Source of the DNA: HRBIN12 sp964447335
Lineage (GTDB): Bacteria; Actinomycetota; UBA4738; HRBIN12
DNA: 64,000 nucleotides
Direction of reading: 5' to 3'
Assembly (NCBI GenBank): GCA_964447335.1
Contig: CAYUSA010000004.1
Coordinates: 21,477-85,476, forward strand
Shown: in pieces, positions 1-8,459 of the stretch
How positions within the stretch are numbered: the first letter of the stretch is position 1
Layout of the letters: every line of letters starts with the position of its first letter
Position numbers and translations under genes: made by a program
The notes under the pieces: generated by a model
What the model was told of the DNA's origin: nothing
Databases searched by the model: none
What the model saw: the letters and a program-made list of their open reading frames with translations, nothing else

Positions 1-412
1 TCACGCCTCGGACCGTCTCGACGAGATGCGGCCGCCGCTCGGCCTTCTCGTAGTAGGTGAGGCCGTAGGCGTCGTGCTCCGGCCGGTCGATCGGATCCCC
101 CGTGCCGATGCCGAGCACCATCCGCCCGCCGCTCAGGTCGTCGAGCGAGGCGGCGAGCTTCGCGAGCAACCCAGCCGGGCGCAGCGAGGCCCTCGTCACG
201 AGGGTACCGACGGTGATCCGCATCGTCGCGGCCGCCACCGCCGCGAGCATCGAGAACGCCTCGAGCGAGGGGCGGTCCGAGGTGGCGCCCGGCGGGAAGA
301 AGTGGTCGAACGCGAACACGCCGTCGTAGCCGAGCTCCTCGGCGTGCCGGGCGAACGCGACCACCTTGGCCGGGTCGCCGGAGAACAGTGGCAGCACGAG
401 GCCGACCCTCAC
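1..412 (-). CDS. LLM-class (luciferase-like) flavin oxidoreductase, 3' end outside window
   Basis: The first 137 residues of a bacterial-luciferase-like TIM-barrel oxidoreductase, of the kind that uses FMN or F420. The N-terminus reads VRVGLVLPLFSGDPAKV, followed by AEELGYDGVFAFDHFF and, near residues 65-110, TVGTLVTRASLRP and LDDLSGGRMVLGIGTG, all typical of the family. The start is a GTG whose last bases overlap the TGA of the ROK kinase upstream (GTGA), so it is translationally coupled as the last gene seen of the ArsA operon. The substrate cannot be told from sequence. The 3' part runs off the window. Confidence 0.85.
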   Translation of the reverse strand, partial: MRVGLVLPLFSGDPAKVVAFARHAEELGYDGVFAFDHFFPPGATSDRPSLEAFSMLAAVAAATMRITVGTLVTRASLRPAGLLAKLAASLDDLSGGRMVLGIGTGDPIDRPEHDAYGLTYYEKAERRPHLVETVRGV

Positions 413-1368
413 GGAAGCCGGCCGAGCTCTTCGAGGGCGAGCGCCGCCGCGCCGACGGCCCCGGCGTCGGTGCCGAGCTGCGCGACCACGATCGGCACGC
501 TCGGTCGCCGGTCGGGCGCCTCGACGGCGTCCAGGAACGCGGCGCGAGCGGGCTCGAGCAGCAGGTCGCCCGCGACCGCCGCCCCGCCGCCCACGACGAC
601 GACCTGCGGGTCCAGCACGTTCACGAGCCCTGCGAGCCCGATGCCGAGGCGGCGGCCGACCTCGGACAGGATGCGCGTGGCGACCGGGTCGCCCCGCTGT
701 GCGGCCTGCGTGACGAGCTTGCCCGTCACGGCCTGCGGATCTCCCCCGGCGAGCCGCGCGAGGACCGAGCTCGGGTGCTCCGCCACCTCCTCGCGACCGA
801 GCCGCCCGATCGCGTTGCCCGAGGCGACCTGCTCCCAGCACCCTCGGTTGCCGCAGCCGCACGGGGGGCCGTCGGGCTCGACCACGATGTGGCCGATCTC
901 CGCCGCGTAGCCGTTCGAGCCGCGGAACAGCCTCCCGTCGATGATGATGCCGCCTCCGATGCCAGTGCCCACCGTGACGAGCAGGACGTGCCGGTACCCA
1001 CGGCCGGAGCCGAACCGGAACTCCCCGTACGCGGCGACGTTCGCGTCGTTGTCGAGCTGGACCGGGATGCCGAGCGCCGCGCGCATCCGATCCGCGATCG
1101 CGAGATCCCGCCAAGCGAGGTTGGGCGCGAACCGCAGGACGCCGTTCGCGACGTCCACCATCCCGGCCGCCCCGACCCCGACGGCGAGCACCTCGGGCGT
1201 GCGGAGCGCCTCGGCCGCGGCGATCATCGCCGCGAGGGTGGCCTCCTGATCCTCGGCGGGCGTGGGCGACTCGGACCGCGCGAGGATCGCCCCGTCGCGC
1301 GCAACGCGGACGGCCAGGATCTTCGTCCCGCCGACGTCGATGCCGACCGCCTCGCCCTGATCCGTCAT
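409..1368 (-). CDS. ROK family sugar kinase (glucokinase-like)
   Basis: A 319-aa cytoplasmic kinase, the usual ROK length, likely phosphorylating glucose or a related hexose with ATP or polyphosphate. The phosphate-binding motif GIDVGGTK is at residues 9-16, the catalytic DND at 106-108 and the second nucleotide loop VGTGIGGG at 133-140. The ROK zinc site is complete: H160 in EIGH, then C170, C172 and C177 in CGCGNRGCWE. There is no N-terminal helix-turn-helix, which favours a kinase over a NagC-type repressor. It starts 11 bp after the preceding gene and overlaps the next by 4 nt. Glucokinase is the best guess; another hexose or aminosugar is possible. Confidence 0.9.
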   Translation of the reverse strand: MTDQGEAVGIDVGGTKILAVRVARDGAILARSESPTPAEDQEATLAAMIAAAEALRTPEVLAVGVGAAGMVDVANGVLRFAPNLAWRDLAIADRMRAALGIPVQLDNDANVAAYGEFRFGSGRGYRHVLLVTVGTGIGGGIIIDGRLFRGSNGYAAEIGHIVVEPDGPPCGCGNRGCWEQVASGNAIGRLGREEVAEHPSSVLARLAGGDPQAVTGKLVTQAAQRGDPVATRILSEVGRRLGIGLAGLVNVLDPQVVVVGGGAAVAGDLLLEPARAAFLDAVEAPDRRPSVPIVVAQLGTDAGAVGAAALALEELGRLP

Positions 1369-1379
1369 CGGCCCGCCGC

Positions 1380-2504
1380 TCAGAACCGGAGCCTCGCCCC
1401 GATGCCGCCGAAGGCGTCCAGGCCCTCGTCCTCAACGACCGTCTCGACGCGGCATCCGCTCCGGTACGCGAGCGCGACGGCAAGCTCGATGACATCGGCG
1501 ACCTGCACGAGGCGGGCGCCGCACGCCGGACAGGCCCCGGTCTCGGCGGAGAGCCGACCGCAGGCATCGCACCGGCCACCGATCCCCCGGAGCTCGAGCC
1601 GGACGAGCAGGTCCGCGACCCGACCCTCGGCGAGGGCGGCCAGGGTGCCCTCGAGGCCGGTGACCCCGGTCCCGGTCGCGCTCGCGTCGAGGAGGCCGGT
1701 CACCGCGGCCCGCTCGGCCTCGCGCTCGAGCGCCTCCTCGAGCTCGAGCGTGCGCGAGCGCACCTCCTCGGTCGTCGCGGTAACCGCCAGCGCGACCTTG
1801 CGCCGCACCCGCTGGCGGAGGTACTCGTGCAGCTCCCGCTCGAGCTCACGATGGGCGTCGCCGGGTCCGGCGAGGATCAGGTGCTCGAACCCGCGGTCCT
1901 TCCACAGCCGGAACAGCGCATCGGCGACGTGCTTGAGGTGCTGCTGCCGATGGTCGTCCACATGCCGCTGTCGCCGCAGCTGTGCTCGGCCGCCCTGGTC
2001 GTGCCGGTTCGGCACCTCGTCCCAGAGATCATGGACCTCGTCGATACGGCCGAGCTGCAGCACGAACAGGCGGGCCTTCTCGTAGTCCACGAGCGCCGTG
2101 CACGTCGCGCCATAGGTCTCGAGCAGGGCCTCGAGCATCCGGAGCTCGGCGCGGGGCGCGACGAACGCGCGATCGCGGACCGGCCGTGGCACGCGGATCT
2201 CCTCCCAGAGCCCCGCCTCGTGCGCCGAGAACAGGGCGAGGCCGCGGGTGTCGCCGCGCTCGAACTCCTCGCGGACGAACGTGGACATCCGGGCGAGGTC
2301 GAGGTCGACCGAGCGAGCGGCATCCTCGGGCAGGCCGTCCACCTGCGCCTTCGCGCTGCGGAGCAGCTCGTCGAGGCGGACCTCGTAGTCGGCCCGGCGC
2401 GGGTGGCGGCGGCCGTCCACGGTGAGGTAGAGCGATGTGACGGGGACGTCGGCGGGGCTCCAGTCCGCCAGCTTGCGCAGGAGCGCGTGGTCGAGCTCGG
2501 TCAC
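1380..2504 (-). CDS. Bacterial eRF1-like protein (baeRF/Vms1-type) with C-terminal zinc ribbon
   Basis: A 374-aa protein resembling the bacterial archaeo-eukaryotic release factor families (baeRF), which are related to Vms1/ANKZF1 peptidyl-tRNA hydrolases that free nascent chains from stalled large subunits. Residues 1-165 match the N-terminal domain. A QGGRAQ loop at 170-175 sits where eRF1 has GGQ and Vms1 has GxxQ, so Q175 could be catalytic. An alpha/beta domain (LKHVADALFRLW, then HLILAGPG) follows. C312/C315/C325/C328 form a CxxC-CxxC zinc ribbon near the end, as in aRF1. The GTG start overlaps the previous stop (GTGA). Family membership is fairly sure; the activity is inferred. Confidence 0.75.
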   Translation of the reverse strand: MTELDHALLRKLADWSPADVPVTSLYLTVDGRRHPRRADYEVRLDELLRSAKAQVDGLPEDAARSVDLDLARMSTFVREEFERGDTRGLALFSAHEAGLWEEIRVPRPVRDRAFVAPRAELRMLEALLETYGATCTALVDYEKARLFVLQLGRIDEVHDLWDEVPNRHDQGGRAQLRRQRHVDDHRQQHLKHVADALFRLWKDRGFEHLILAGPGDAHRELERELHEYLRQRVRRKVALAVTATTEEVRSRTLELEEALEREAERAAVTGLLDASATGTGVTGLEGTLAALAEGRVADLLVRLELRGIGGRCDACGRLSAETGACPACGARLVQVADVIELAVALAYRSGCRVETVVEDEGLDAFGGIGARLRF

Positions 2505-2827
2505 GAGATCTCGATCCTCTCCAGCCCGGCACCCCGCGTGGACCCGTCGAAGTCCTTCGCGCGGTTGTCGATCACGGCGCGGGCGGCGAGCAGGAACTCC
2601 TGCGCCGCCTTCAGCAGATGCTCGAGCACGTCGGGCGCGGCCCCCTGCACCGTGGACAGCGCGAGCCCGATCGGGCAGAACGCCACGTTGCAGACGTGAG
2701 CGCTCGCCGCTTCGGTCTCGGCCGTCGCCGCCGTCTCGGCTGTCGCCGCGACGGGCTCCCCCTGGGTCTTCGCCTTGGGCTTCCTCGCGCCGCTCTTGCG
2801 CGCGGTTCCGGTCTTGCTGTCGGCCAT
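2501..2827 (-). CDS. Small conserved-type protein coupled to ArsA ATPase
   Basis: A 108-aa protein I do not recognise by family. Residues 1-43 are a low-complexity Lys/Ala/Glu/Thr tail, probably disordered. The folded part starts at HVCNVAFCPIG (C46, C51), followed by an amphipathic helical stretch with VLEHLLKAAQEFLLAARAVI. The two cysteines five residues apart could bind metal or form a redox pair. Its ATG overlaps the ArsA stop (ATGA) and its stop overlaps the baeRF start (GTGA), so all three are translated as a unit. That context suggests a subunit or adaptor of the ArsA-like ATPase. Confidence 0.75.
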   Translation of the reverse strand: MADSKTGTARKSGARKPKAKTQGEPVAATAETAATAETEAASAHVCNVAFCPIGLALSTVQGAAPDVLEHLLKAAQEFLLAARAVIDNRAKDFDGSTRGAGLERIEIS

Positions 2828-4026
2828 CACGCCCTCCCGGACTGCACGGAGCCGGGTTCCGGCTCCTTCGCGAACAGGACCTCGAGGTGATCGCCCACGA
2901 AGTTCGCTCCTCGGACCTCGAGGCGCTGCAGCGTCGCGGGCAAGATGAGGTTCCGCTTGTACGAGCCGACGCGGACGAGCAGCTCGTCGCCGCGCCGGTG
3001 GATGTCCATGTCGTCGCGCGAGACGAACGGCAGCCGCATCGAGAGCACGTACCCGCCCGCGCGCCGGCTCACACGGATCGGGTCGTCGCGGTAGAGCACG
3101 TCCGTAACGTTGGTGGTGCCGTAGACCTCGACGCCCATGTCCCCGAGGAGGTCGAGGCCCACCATCTCCCGGTCGAACAGGCGCGCGGTGAGGATGGGCA
3201 CGGGCTCGAAGGACTCCCGGACCGTACGCAGGTGCTCGGCCTGGATGTCCTTCCACTTGCCGAAGTACGGATCGGTGACGTCGTCGGGGATGATCCGGTT
3301 CACGACGATGGCATCGACGCGGTATCCGAACAGGCCGAGGTACGTGTACGTGCGGCGCGCCTCGGCGATGACCATCTTCTCCGGGTTCACGACGAGCCGG
3401 ACCGTGGACGCCTTCTCGTCGGTCAGGATCTTGCGCACCGCGTCGAGGTTGCGGTGCAACCGCTCCACGGCTCCGAAGAACCGGTCGCCCGCGATCGGAA
3501 GCGTGGTCATCCGCGCGACCACCGGACGCACGCCCTTCACGACGCGCCGCTGGATCGGGAAGATCCGCTCGATGTACCAACTCATGATCTCCGGGAGTGA
3601 GAGCAGGCGCAGCGTCTCGGCCGTCGGGGCGCAGTCCACGACGAGCAGGTCCCACCGGTCCTCATCGACGTGGGTCTTCACGTCGATGAGAGAGAAGATC
3701 TCGTCGAGGCCTGGGATGACCGACAGCTCCTCGGCCTGGATCGTCTCGACCCCGGCCCAGTTCATCAGCTGGATCATGTACTCCTGGATCTCGCGCCAGT
3801 TGGCCTCGAGCCGCGACTGCGCGTTGATCTGCTCGGCCCACAGGTTCTCGGCGATCGGCGTCGGATGGTCGCCGACCGGCACGTCGAAGGAGTCCGCCAG
3901 TGAGTGCGCCGGGTCGGTGCTCATCACCAGGGTCCGGTGACCGGCCTGCGCGGCCCTCACGGCGGTCGCGGCGGCGACGGTCGTCTTGCCGACGCCGCCC
4001 TTCCCGGTGAACAGCAGCACCCGCAT
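2827..4026 (-). CDS. ArsA/GET3-family ATPase with C-terminal HSP20-like domain
   Basis: A 399-aa anion-pump/tail-anchored-protein-targeting ATPase homologue. The deviant Walker A GKGGVGKTT is at residues 8-16, and DPAHS at 38-42 corresponds to the switch I region. A middle segment matches ArsA helices, and VVNPEKM and YRVDAIVVNRIIP match the A-loop region. The last ~85 residues (LLVRVGSYKRNLILP...) look like the HSP20-like beta domain found in one branch of bacterial ArsA proteins. No arsB or arsR is nearby, so arsenite transport is unlikely; a client-protein or membrane-protein role is more plausible. It is first in the operon, preceded by a strong terminator. Confidence 0.85.
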   Translation of the reverse strand: MRVLLFTGKGGVGKTTVAAATAVRAAQAGHRTLVMSTDPAHSLADSFDVPVGDHPTPIAENLWAEQINAQSRLEANWREIQEYMIQLMNWAGVETIQAEELSVIPGLDEIFSLIDVKTHVDEDRWDLLVVDCAPTAETLRLLSLPEIMSWYIERIFPIQRRVVKGVRPVVARMTTLPIAGDRFFGAVERLHRNLDAVRKILTDEKASTVRLVVNPEKMVIAEARRTYTYLGLFGYRVDAIVVNRIIPDDVTDPYFGKWKDIQAEHLRTVRESFEPVPILTARLFDREMVGLDLLGDMGVEVYGTTNVTDVLYRDDPIRVSRRAGGYVLSMRLPFVSRDDMDIHRRGDELLVRVGSYKRNLILPATLQRLEVRGANFVGDHLEVLFAKEPEPGSVQSGRA

Positions 4027-4039
4027 CTACGACTAGCCT

Positions 4040-4079
4040 AGACGAGTCGGCCGGACCCTGAGGTCCGGCCGACTCGTCT
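4040..4079 (-). terminator. Strong intrinsic hairpin after the IPT-repeat gene
   Basis: A perfect 18-bp inverted repeat (4040-4057 paired with 4062-4079) with a 4-base CTGA loop. It lies 19 bp after the stop of the IPT-repeat gene and 13 bp before the ArsA start, both on the minus strand, so it insulates the two units. No clear U-tract follows, as is common in high-GC actinobacteria. Confidence 0.8.
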
Positions 4080-4097
4080 GGTCGTGTTCTCCGTCGT

Positions 4098-5969
4098 TCA
4101 GCTCACGATGGGCGATGACTTCGCCTTCTGGCACACGTCGTCGTTGGACAAGATCATCTTGGTCGCCATGGACCGGTACTTCCCGTCCTCGTCCGGCACC
4201 CGGATCTTGTACGTGCCGGACGTCGTCGTGAAGCCGGTCCCGACGGTCTTCCACACGCCACTCACGCGGCGCTGGATCTTAACCGGGACCACCTGGACGC
4301 ACGCGAGCGTCCCGTCGGTCGACACGACCTGTCCCGAGGCGATCAGGTGCTTCGCCAGCGCGAGCGAGATCATCCTCGGGTGCCGGATCGTGAACGGATC
4401 GGCGCTCTCCCCGGTGCCGTTCGGAGTGGTCACCGAGATCGGACCCGTGGTCGCTCCGTTCGGGACCGTCGCCGTGATCTGCGTCCCCGAGTTCGCCGCG
4501 AAGGTGGCGGTGGTGCCGTTGAACTTCACGGACGTTGCACCCGTGAGGTTCCCGCCGGTGATGATCACCTGCGTGCCCCAGGGTCCCTTCATCGGATCGA
4601 ACGAGGAGATGAACGGGCTGGTCACCGTGAAATCGGTCTTGCTGGTCCCCGTGCCGCCGGGCCCGGCCACTTCGATCTTCCCGGTGGTCGCGGTGGCGGG
4701 AACCGTCGCGGTGATCTGCGTGTCCGAGACCACCTTGAAGGTCGGGTCGGCGACGCCGTTGAAGGTGACCGAGGTCGCCCCGGTGAAGCCCGTGCCGTCG
4801 ATGGTCACCTTCGTGCCTACGGGCCCGCTGGTCGGGGTGAACGACGCGATCTGCGGGATCGGCGCGGAGCCGACGGTGAAGTCGGTGGTGCTCGTCGCCG
4901 TCCCGTTCGGCGTGGTCACGCTGACGGGACCGGTCTTCGCCCCGGGTTGAACCGTCGCCGTGATCTTGGAGTCGCTATCAACCAAGAAGCCGGGGTCCGC
5001 CTTGGTGCCGACCATGACCGTGGTCGCCCCGGTGAAGTTCGATCCGGTGATCGTGACCTTCGTGCCTGCCAGCCCGAAGGTCGGCGAGAACGACGTGATC
5101 TTCGGGACCAGCGCGCTCGTGACGGTGAAGTCGGTCGAGCTGGTCGCCGTGTTGATCGGGGTCGTCACGCTGATCTTGCCCGTGGTCGCCCCTGTCGGCA
5201 CCTTGGCCGTCACCTGCGTGTTCGAGTCGATCGTGAACTCGGTGGCGGCCGTCGTGTTGAACTTCACCGCGGAGGTCCCACACAGGTTCGACCCGGTGAT
5301 GGTGACCGACGTCCCCACCGGCCCGGTCGTCGGGTTGAACGAGCCGATCGATGCGGCCAGGTTGCCCGTCACCGAGAAGTCGCCGGAGCTGTTCACCGTG
5401 ACGGCGTCCGCGCCGGTGACCGAGATCTTGCCGGTCGTCGCGCCCGGGGGGACCGTCGCCGTGATCTTCAGCGACGAGTTCACGGCGTACGAAGCGGTGG
5501 TCCCGTTGAACTTCACCGAGGTCGCGCCAGTGAAGTTGGTCCCGTTGATCGTGACCGAGGTCCCCACGGGGCCGCAGGTCGGCGAGAACGACGAGATCGT
5601 GGCGCTCGCACCCGACGTGACGACGAAGTCATCGGTGCTCACGGCCGTGGTGTCGTCGGCGGCCTTGACCGAGACCTTGCCGGTCGTGGCCCCCACGGGA
5701 ACCGTCGCCGTGATCTTCACGTTGGAGTTCACCGTGAAGCCGCCCGCACCGACGGACTTGTTGTTGAAGAACACGTCCTTCGCGCCCTGGAACCCATGAC
5801 CGCTGATGGTCACCGAGGTGCCCGCCGGGCCGCTCTGAGGCGAGAACGATGTCACCGTGGCGGCCGAGGCCGGCACCGCCGGTGCGATGAGCAGGACCGC
5901 AACCAGCGCGGCCACGAGCAGGGTCGCGGATCGGCCGGTGCCTGGTCGGGCGAGGAAAGTCCTTTGCAT
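4098..5969 (-). CDS. Secreted protein with six IPT/TIG repeats
   Basis: A 623-aa exported protein. Residues 1-37 form a signal peptide (positively charged start, LLVAALVAVLLIA core, ASA cleavage site). Six IPT/TIG immunoglobulin-like domains of about 80-88 residues follow, each opening with a variant of SFSPTSGPVGTSVTI and ending in a KITATVP-GATTGKISV-type strand. The final ~85 residues (from IRHPRMISLALAKHL) are a different module with two cysteines, perhaps a surface-attachment or adhesive domain. There is no LPXTG motif or C-terminal membrane anchor. The gene is monocistronic: a terminator follows and no gene abuts it upstream. Likely cell-surface or extracellular; the ligand is unknown. 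Confidence 0.85.
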   Translation of the reverse strand: MQRTFLARPGTGRSATLLVAALVAVLLIAPAVPASAATVTSFSPQSGPAGTSVTISGHGFQGAKDVFFNNKSVGAGGFTVNSNVKITATVPVGATTGKVSVKAADDTTAVSTDDFVVTSGASATISSFSPTCGPVGTSVTINGTNFTGATSVKFNGTTASYAVNSSLKITATVPPGATTGKISVTGADAVTVNSSGDFSVTGNLAASIGSFNPTTGPVGTSVTITGSNLCGTSAVKFNTTAATEFTIDSNTQVTAKVPTGATTGKISVTTPINTATSSTDFTVTSALVPKITSFSPTFGLAGTKVTITGSNFTGATTVMVGTKADPGFLVDSDSKITATVQPGAKTGPVSVTTPNGTATSTTDFTVGSAPIPQIASFTPTSGPVGTKVTIDGTGFTGATSVTFNGVADPTFKVVSDTQITATVPATATTGKIEVAGPGGTGTSKTDFTVTSPFISSFDPMKGPWGTQVIITGGNLTGATSVKFNGTTATFAANSGTQITATVPNGATTGPISVTTPNGTGESADPFTIRHPRMISLALAKHLIASGQVVSTDGTLACVQVVPVKIQRRVSGVWKTVGTGFTTTSGTYKIRVPDEDGKYRSMATKMILSNDDVCQKAKSSPIVS

Positions 5970-6120
5970 GGGTCCTCCCTTCGGAACAGCCGCGAACGCG
6001 CAGAGGCCCGGGGGCCCTCCGCCTCGACCCTACGCCCTCGGACCCAAGCGACACAACGCGGCCGGCCAGCCCTCCCGAGGAAGGGCGCCCGAGCCGGGCC
6101 GCGGGTTCCGCCCGGCCCGA

Positions 6121-6561
6121 TCAGCCGAGCTCGACACGGCGCTTCAGGCCCTCGAGCGCGCTGTCGATGACGCGCTTCGCGCCCTGGGTGCGCACGAACC
6201 CCGGCAGGAGCACGCCGAGCTCGACCGCGAGCCGGTACGTGACCTTCGTCTCGCCCTCGAGCTCGTCGAGCAGGTACTCCCCGATGATGTTCGAGACCGA
6301 GCCGCGCGCCTCGGTCGAGACCCACGACATGCCGGCGTCACCGGGCGCGTACCGGTACGCGAGCGTGTACTCGGCGCGACCGAGGGCCGGGACCTCGACC
6401 TCGAACGCGACCTTCGTGGCGACACCGCCCTCGCCGCGCTCGACGATCGTGGCCGACTTCACGTCGGCCCACGCCGGGTAGGCCTCGTAGTCGGTGAGCA
6501 CGTCCATGACCTCGGCGGCGGGCGCCTCGATGAGGATCGAACCTTCGGTCTGCTCAGCCAT
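6121..6561 (-). CDS. SRPBCC (START-like) family protein
   Basis: A 146-aa protein with the polyketide-cyclase/START-like fold. The opening EGSILIEAPAAEVMDVLTDYEAYPAW is the classic first strand and helix, and the closing GAKRVIDSALEGLKRRVE is the long C-terminal helix that closes the hydrophobic pocket. Members bind lipids, polyketides or other hydrophobic ligands, or act as coenzyme Q-binding-type proteins; the ligand here is unknown. It starts 14 bp after the zinc-ribbon membrane protein on the same strand, so the two are probably co-transcribed. Start ATG at 6561. Confidence 0.85.
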   Translation of the reverse strand: MAEQTEGSILIEAPAAEVMDVLTDYEAYPAWADVKSATIVERGEGGVATKVAFEVEVPALGRAEYTLAYRYAPGDAGMSWVSTEARGSVSNIIGEYLLDELEGETKVTYRLAVELGVLLPGFVRTQGAKRVIDSALEGLKRRVELG

Positions 6562-6575
6562 CGCTACCCCGGATG

Positions 6576-7256
6576 CTACCGGCCCCGGGCCGCCGACAGG
6601 GCGAGCATCGTCGCCAGCAGCACCGAGACGACGACCAGCACGACGGCTGCCCACAGCAGGACGCGCGAGCTGACGACCGGCCCCTCGCCGCCGCCGATCC
6701 GGCACGCGTCCATGGCCGAGACCACGTACAACCCGAGCGCCGCGGCAAGGAACACGAGGAACAGCGGCGCCACCCGCCCGAACCCCTGCCCGCCCGAGCG
6801 GGTCGAAAGGAGCACGATCACCGTGCCGAGGATCCACGCGAACAGCACGCTCCGCGCCACCCCGTCGAGCCTGCGTCCTGCCTTCCAGTGCCCGAGACCC
6901 GGAAGGAGCAGCGACCAGGCGAGCGCGCGCGAGGGCGCGATCTCGACCGCGGGCTCCGGCTCCGCGAACAGGCGGGAGAACGGCGTCCCGCAGACCTCGC
7001 ACCGGTCGAGCTCGATCGCGTTCACGTGCTCGCAGGCCGGACAGGTCCAGGATGGACCCTCGGGGGCTCCGAGCGGGGCGGGCGACCGGGCGCTCGCGGC
7101 ACCCTGCCCGTTGCCCGTGAGCACGCGACGCAAGCGCGAGCTCTCGCGACTCGGGGCGGGCTCCTCACGCAGCGGGCGCAGGCACTGGCCGCACCACTCG
7201 GCGTCGGCCGCGACGAGCGCCCCGCAGCTCGGACAGCGATCCTCGGTCTCCCCCAC
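6576..7256 (-). CDS. Double zinc-ribbon integral membrane protein
   Basis: About 226 aa with two N-terminal zinc ribbons, CPSC...CGQC near residues 7-24 and CPAC...CEVC near 86-107, the second resembling a RanBP2-type finger (WTCPACEHVN). Three to four transmembrane segments follow (ALAWSLLLPGLGHW, VLFAWILGTVIVLL, LFLVFLAAALGLYVV, LLWAAVVLVVVSVLLA). The GLGHWKAGR stretch recalls small TM2-like membrane proteins. I chose the GTG at 7256 because an upstream in-frame start would overlap the glycosyltransferase stop and adds only basic, non-conserved sequence. Cytoplasmic zinc fingers on a membrane protein suggest a scaffold or sensor; the function is unknown. Confidence 0.7.
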   Translation of the reverse strand: MGETEDRCPSCGALVAADAEWCGQCLRPLREEPAPSRESSRLRRVLTGNGQGAASARSPAPLGAPEGPSWTCPACEHVNAIELDRCEVCGTPFSRLFAEPEPAVEIAPSRALAWSLLLPGLGHWKAGRRLDGVARSVLFAWILGTVIVLLSTRSGGQGFGRVAPLFLVFLAAALGLYVVSAMDACRIGGGEGPVVSSRVLLWAAVVLVVVSVLLATMLALSAARGR

Positions 7257-7303
7257 GTCGAGTGAGGGTACCGCTGCTCGGACCGTGAACCGGGGAGGCC
7301 GGA

Positions 7304-8440
7304 TCAGACGACCGCGGCGCGCAGCCAGGCCGCGAGCTCGCCGGCCGCTCTCGGCCAAGTGTAGGAGGCCTCGACGCGCTCACGTCCGGCGCGACCCATG
7401 GCCTCCGAGCGCGCGGGGTCACCGAGGAGGCAGGCGACGGCGTCCGCGACCTCGGGCACGTCGGCGCCGTTCACGAGCAGCCCGGTCTCCCCGTCCACGA
7501 GCGCCTCGCGCGCCCCGCCCGAGTCCCCGACCACCACCGGGCGCCCACACGCCGCGGCCTCGATGAACACGTTGCCCCAGCCCTCGACCTCGAACCCACC
7601 GAGACGGCTGCGGCACGGCATCGCGAAGACGTTCCCCGCGCGGTAGTAGCGGGGCAGGTCCTCCTCGGACACCTGGCCCGTGAAGACGACGGAGTCCCCC
7701 GGGGCGAGCTCGGCGGCCATGTCCTCGAGCGTCTGCCGGTACGGACCGCCCCCGACGATGAGCAGGGCGGCGTCCGGGACGCGCCGGCCGATCTCGGGCA
7801 TCGCCCGGATCAGGACGTCCTGGCCCTTGCGAGCGACGAGCCGGCTCACGCAGACGACGACCGGCCGACCGGCGAGACCGTGGCGCTCGAGGAGGTCCTC
7901 GACGGGCAGATCAGGACGGAACATCTGCGTGTCCGCTCCCGGGTACATGACCGAGACCGGCACGCCCCGCGGTACCGCCGTCCGGACGACCCGCGCGATG
8001 AACGCGCTGCACATCACCGGCACCCTGGCGGCCCTCGAGGTCGCCCGGCGCATCAGCGCGTGCGCTCCCGGCGCGATCGAGAGCCAGTACTCGAAACCGT
8101 GCGCCGCCGAGACGTACGGGATGCCGCGACGCGCGAGCCCGGGACCGAGCAGGGCCAGCGGGTAGGTCGCGCCGAACAGCACGACCTCGGCGCCGACATC
8201 GGCCGCCACGGCCTCGACGCGCGATGCGACGTCCGGGGTCGGCCACAGGGATCGCTCGGGCTGCCGCTCGACGCGGTAGGGCGCGACCGCGTCGAACGCC
8301 TCCGCGCCGTCCCAGTTCGGGCAGAACACGCTCACCCGTTCGGCCGGGAGCTCTCTCACGAGCGCCTCGAGCGTGCGCTGGATGCCCCCGACCCTCGGCG
8401 GGTAGTCGTTCGTCACGAGCAGCGTCCGCGGAACCTCCAC
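7304..8440 (-). CDS. GT4 glycosyltransferase, PimB-like mannosyltransferase
   Basis: A 378-aa GT-B glycosyltransferase. The N-terminus RTLLVTNDYPPRVGGIQ with the GGIQ loop closely resembles actinobacterial PimB-type phosphatidylinositol mannosyltransferases. The donor-binding half has VCVSRLVARKGQDVLIRAM and the GT4 EX7E motif in EGWGNVFIEAAACG. It probably transfers mannose or a similar sugar from GDP- or UDP-donors to a lipid or glycan on the inner membrane face. I chose the GTG at 8440, preceded by AGGA at a 9-nt spacing, over an ATG at 8461 that would overlap the divergent ygfZ start. The exact acceptor is uncertain. Confidence 0.8.
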   Translation of the reverse strand: MEVPRTLLVTNDYPPRVGGIQRTLEALVRELPAERVSVFCPNWDGAEAFDAVAPYRVERQPERSLWPTPDVASRVEAVAADVGAEVVLFGATYPLALLGPGLARRGIPYVSAAHGFEYWLSIAPGAHALMRRATSRAARVPVMCSAFIARVVRTAVPRGVPVSVMYPGADTQMFRPDLPVEDLLERHGLAGRPVVVCVSRLVARKGQDVLIRAMPEIGRRVPDAALLIVGGGPYRQTLEDMAAELAPGDSVVFTGQVSEEDLPRYYRAGNVFAMPCRSRLGGFEVEGWGNVFIEAAACGRPVVVGDSGGAREALVDGETGLLVNGADVPEVADAVACLLGDPARSEAMGRAGRERVEASYTWPRAAGELAAWLRAAVV

Positions 8441-8459
8441 GACGCCTATCCTGCCAGGC

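Noticed and set aside
4150..5850. Regularly spaced similar DNA segments resembling a repeat array
   Set aside because: They are the coding copies of the six IPT/TIG domains, ~250 bp apart and diverged, not CRISPR repeats or a DNA satellite.
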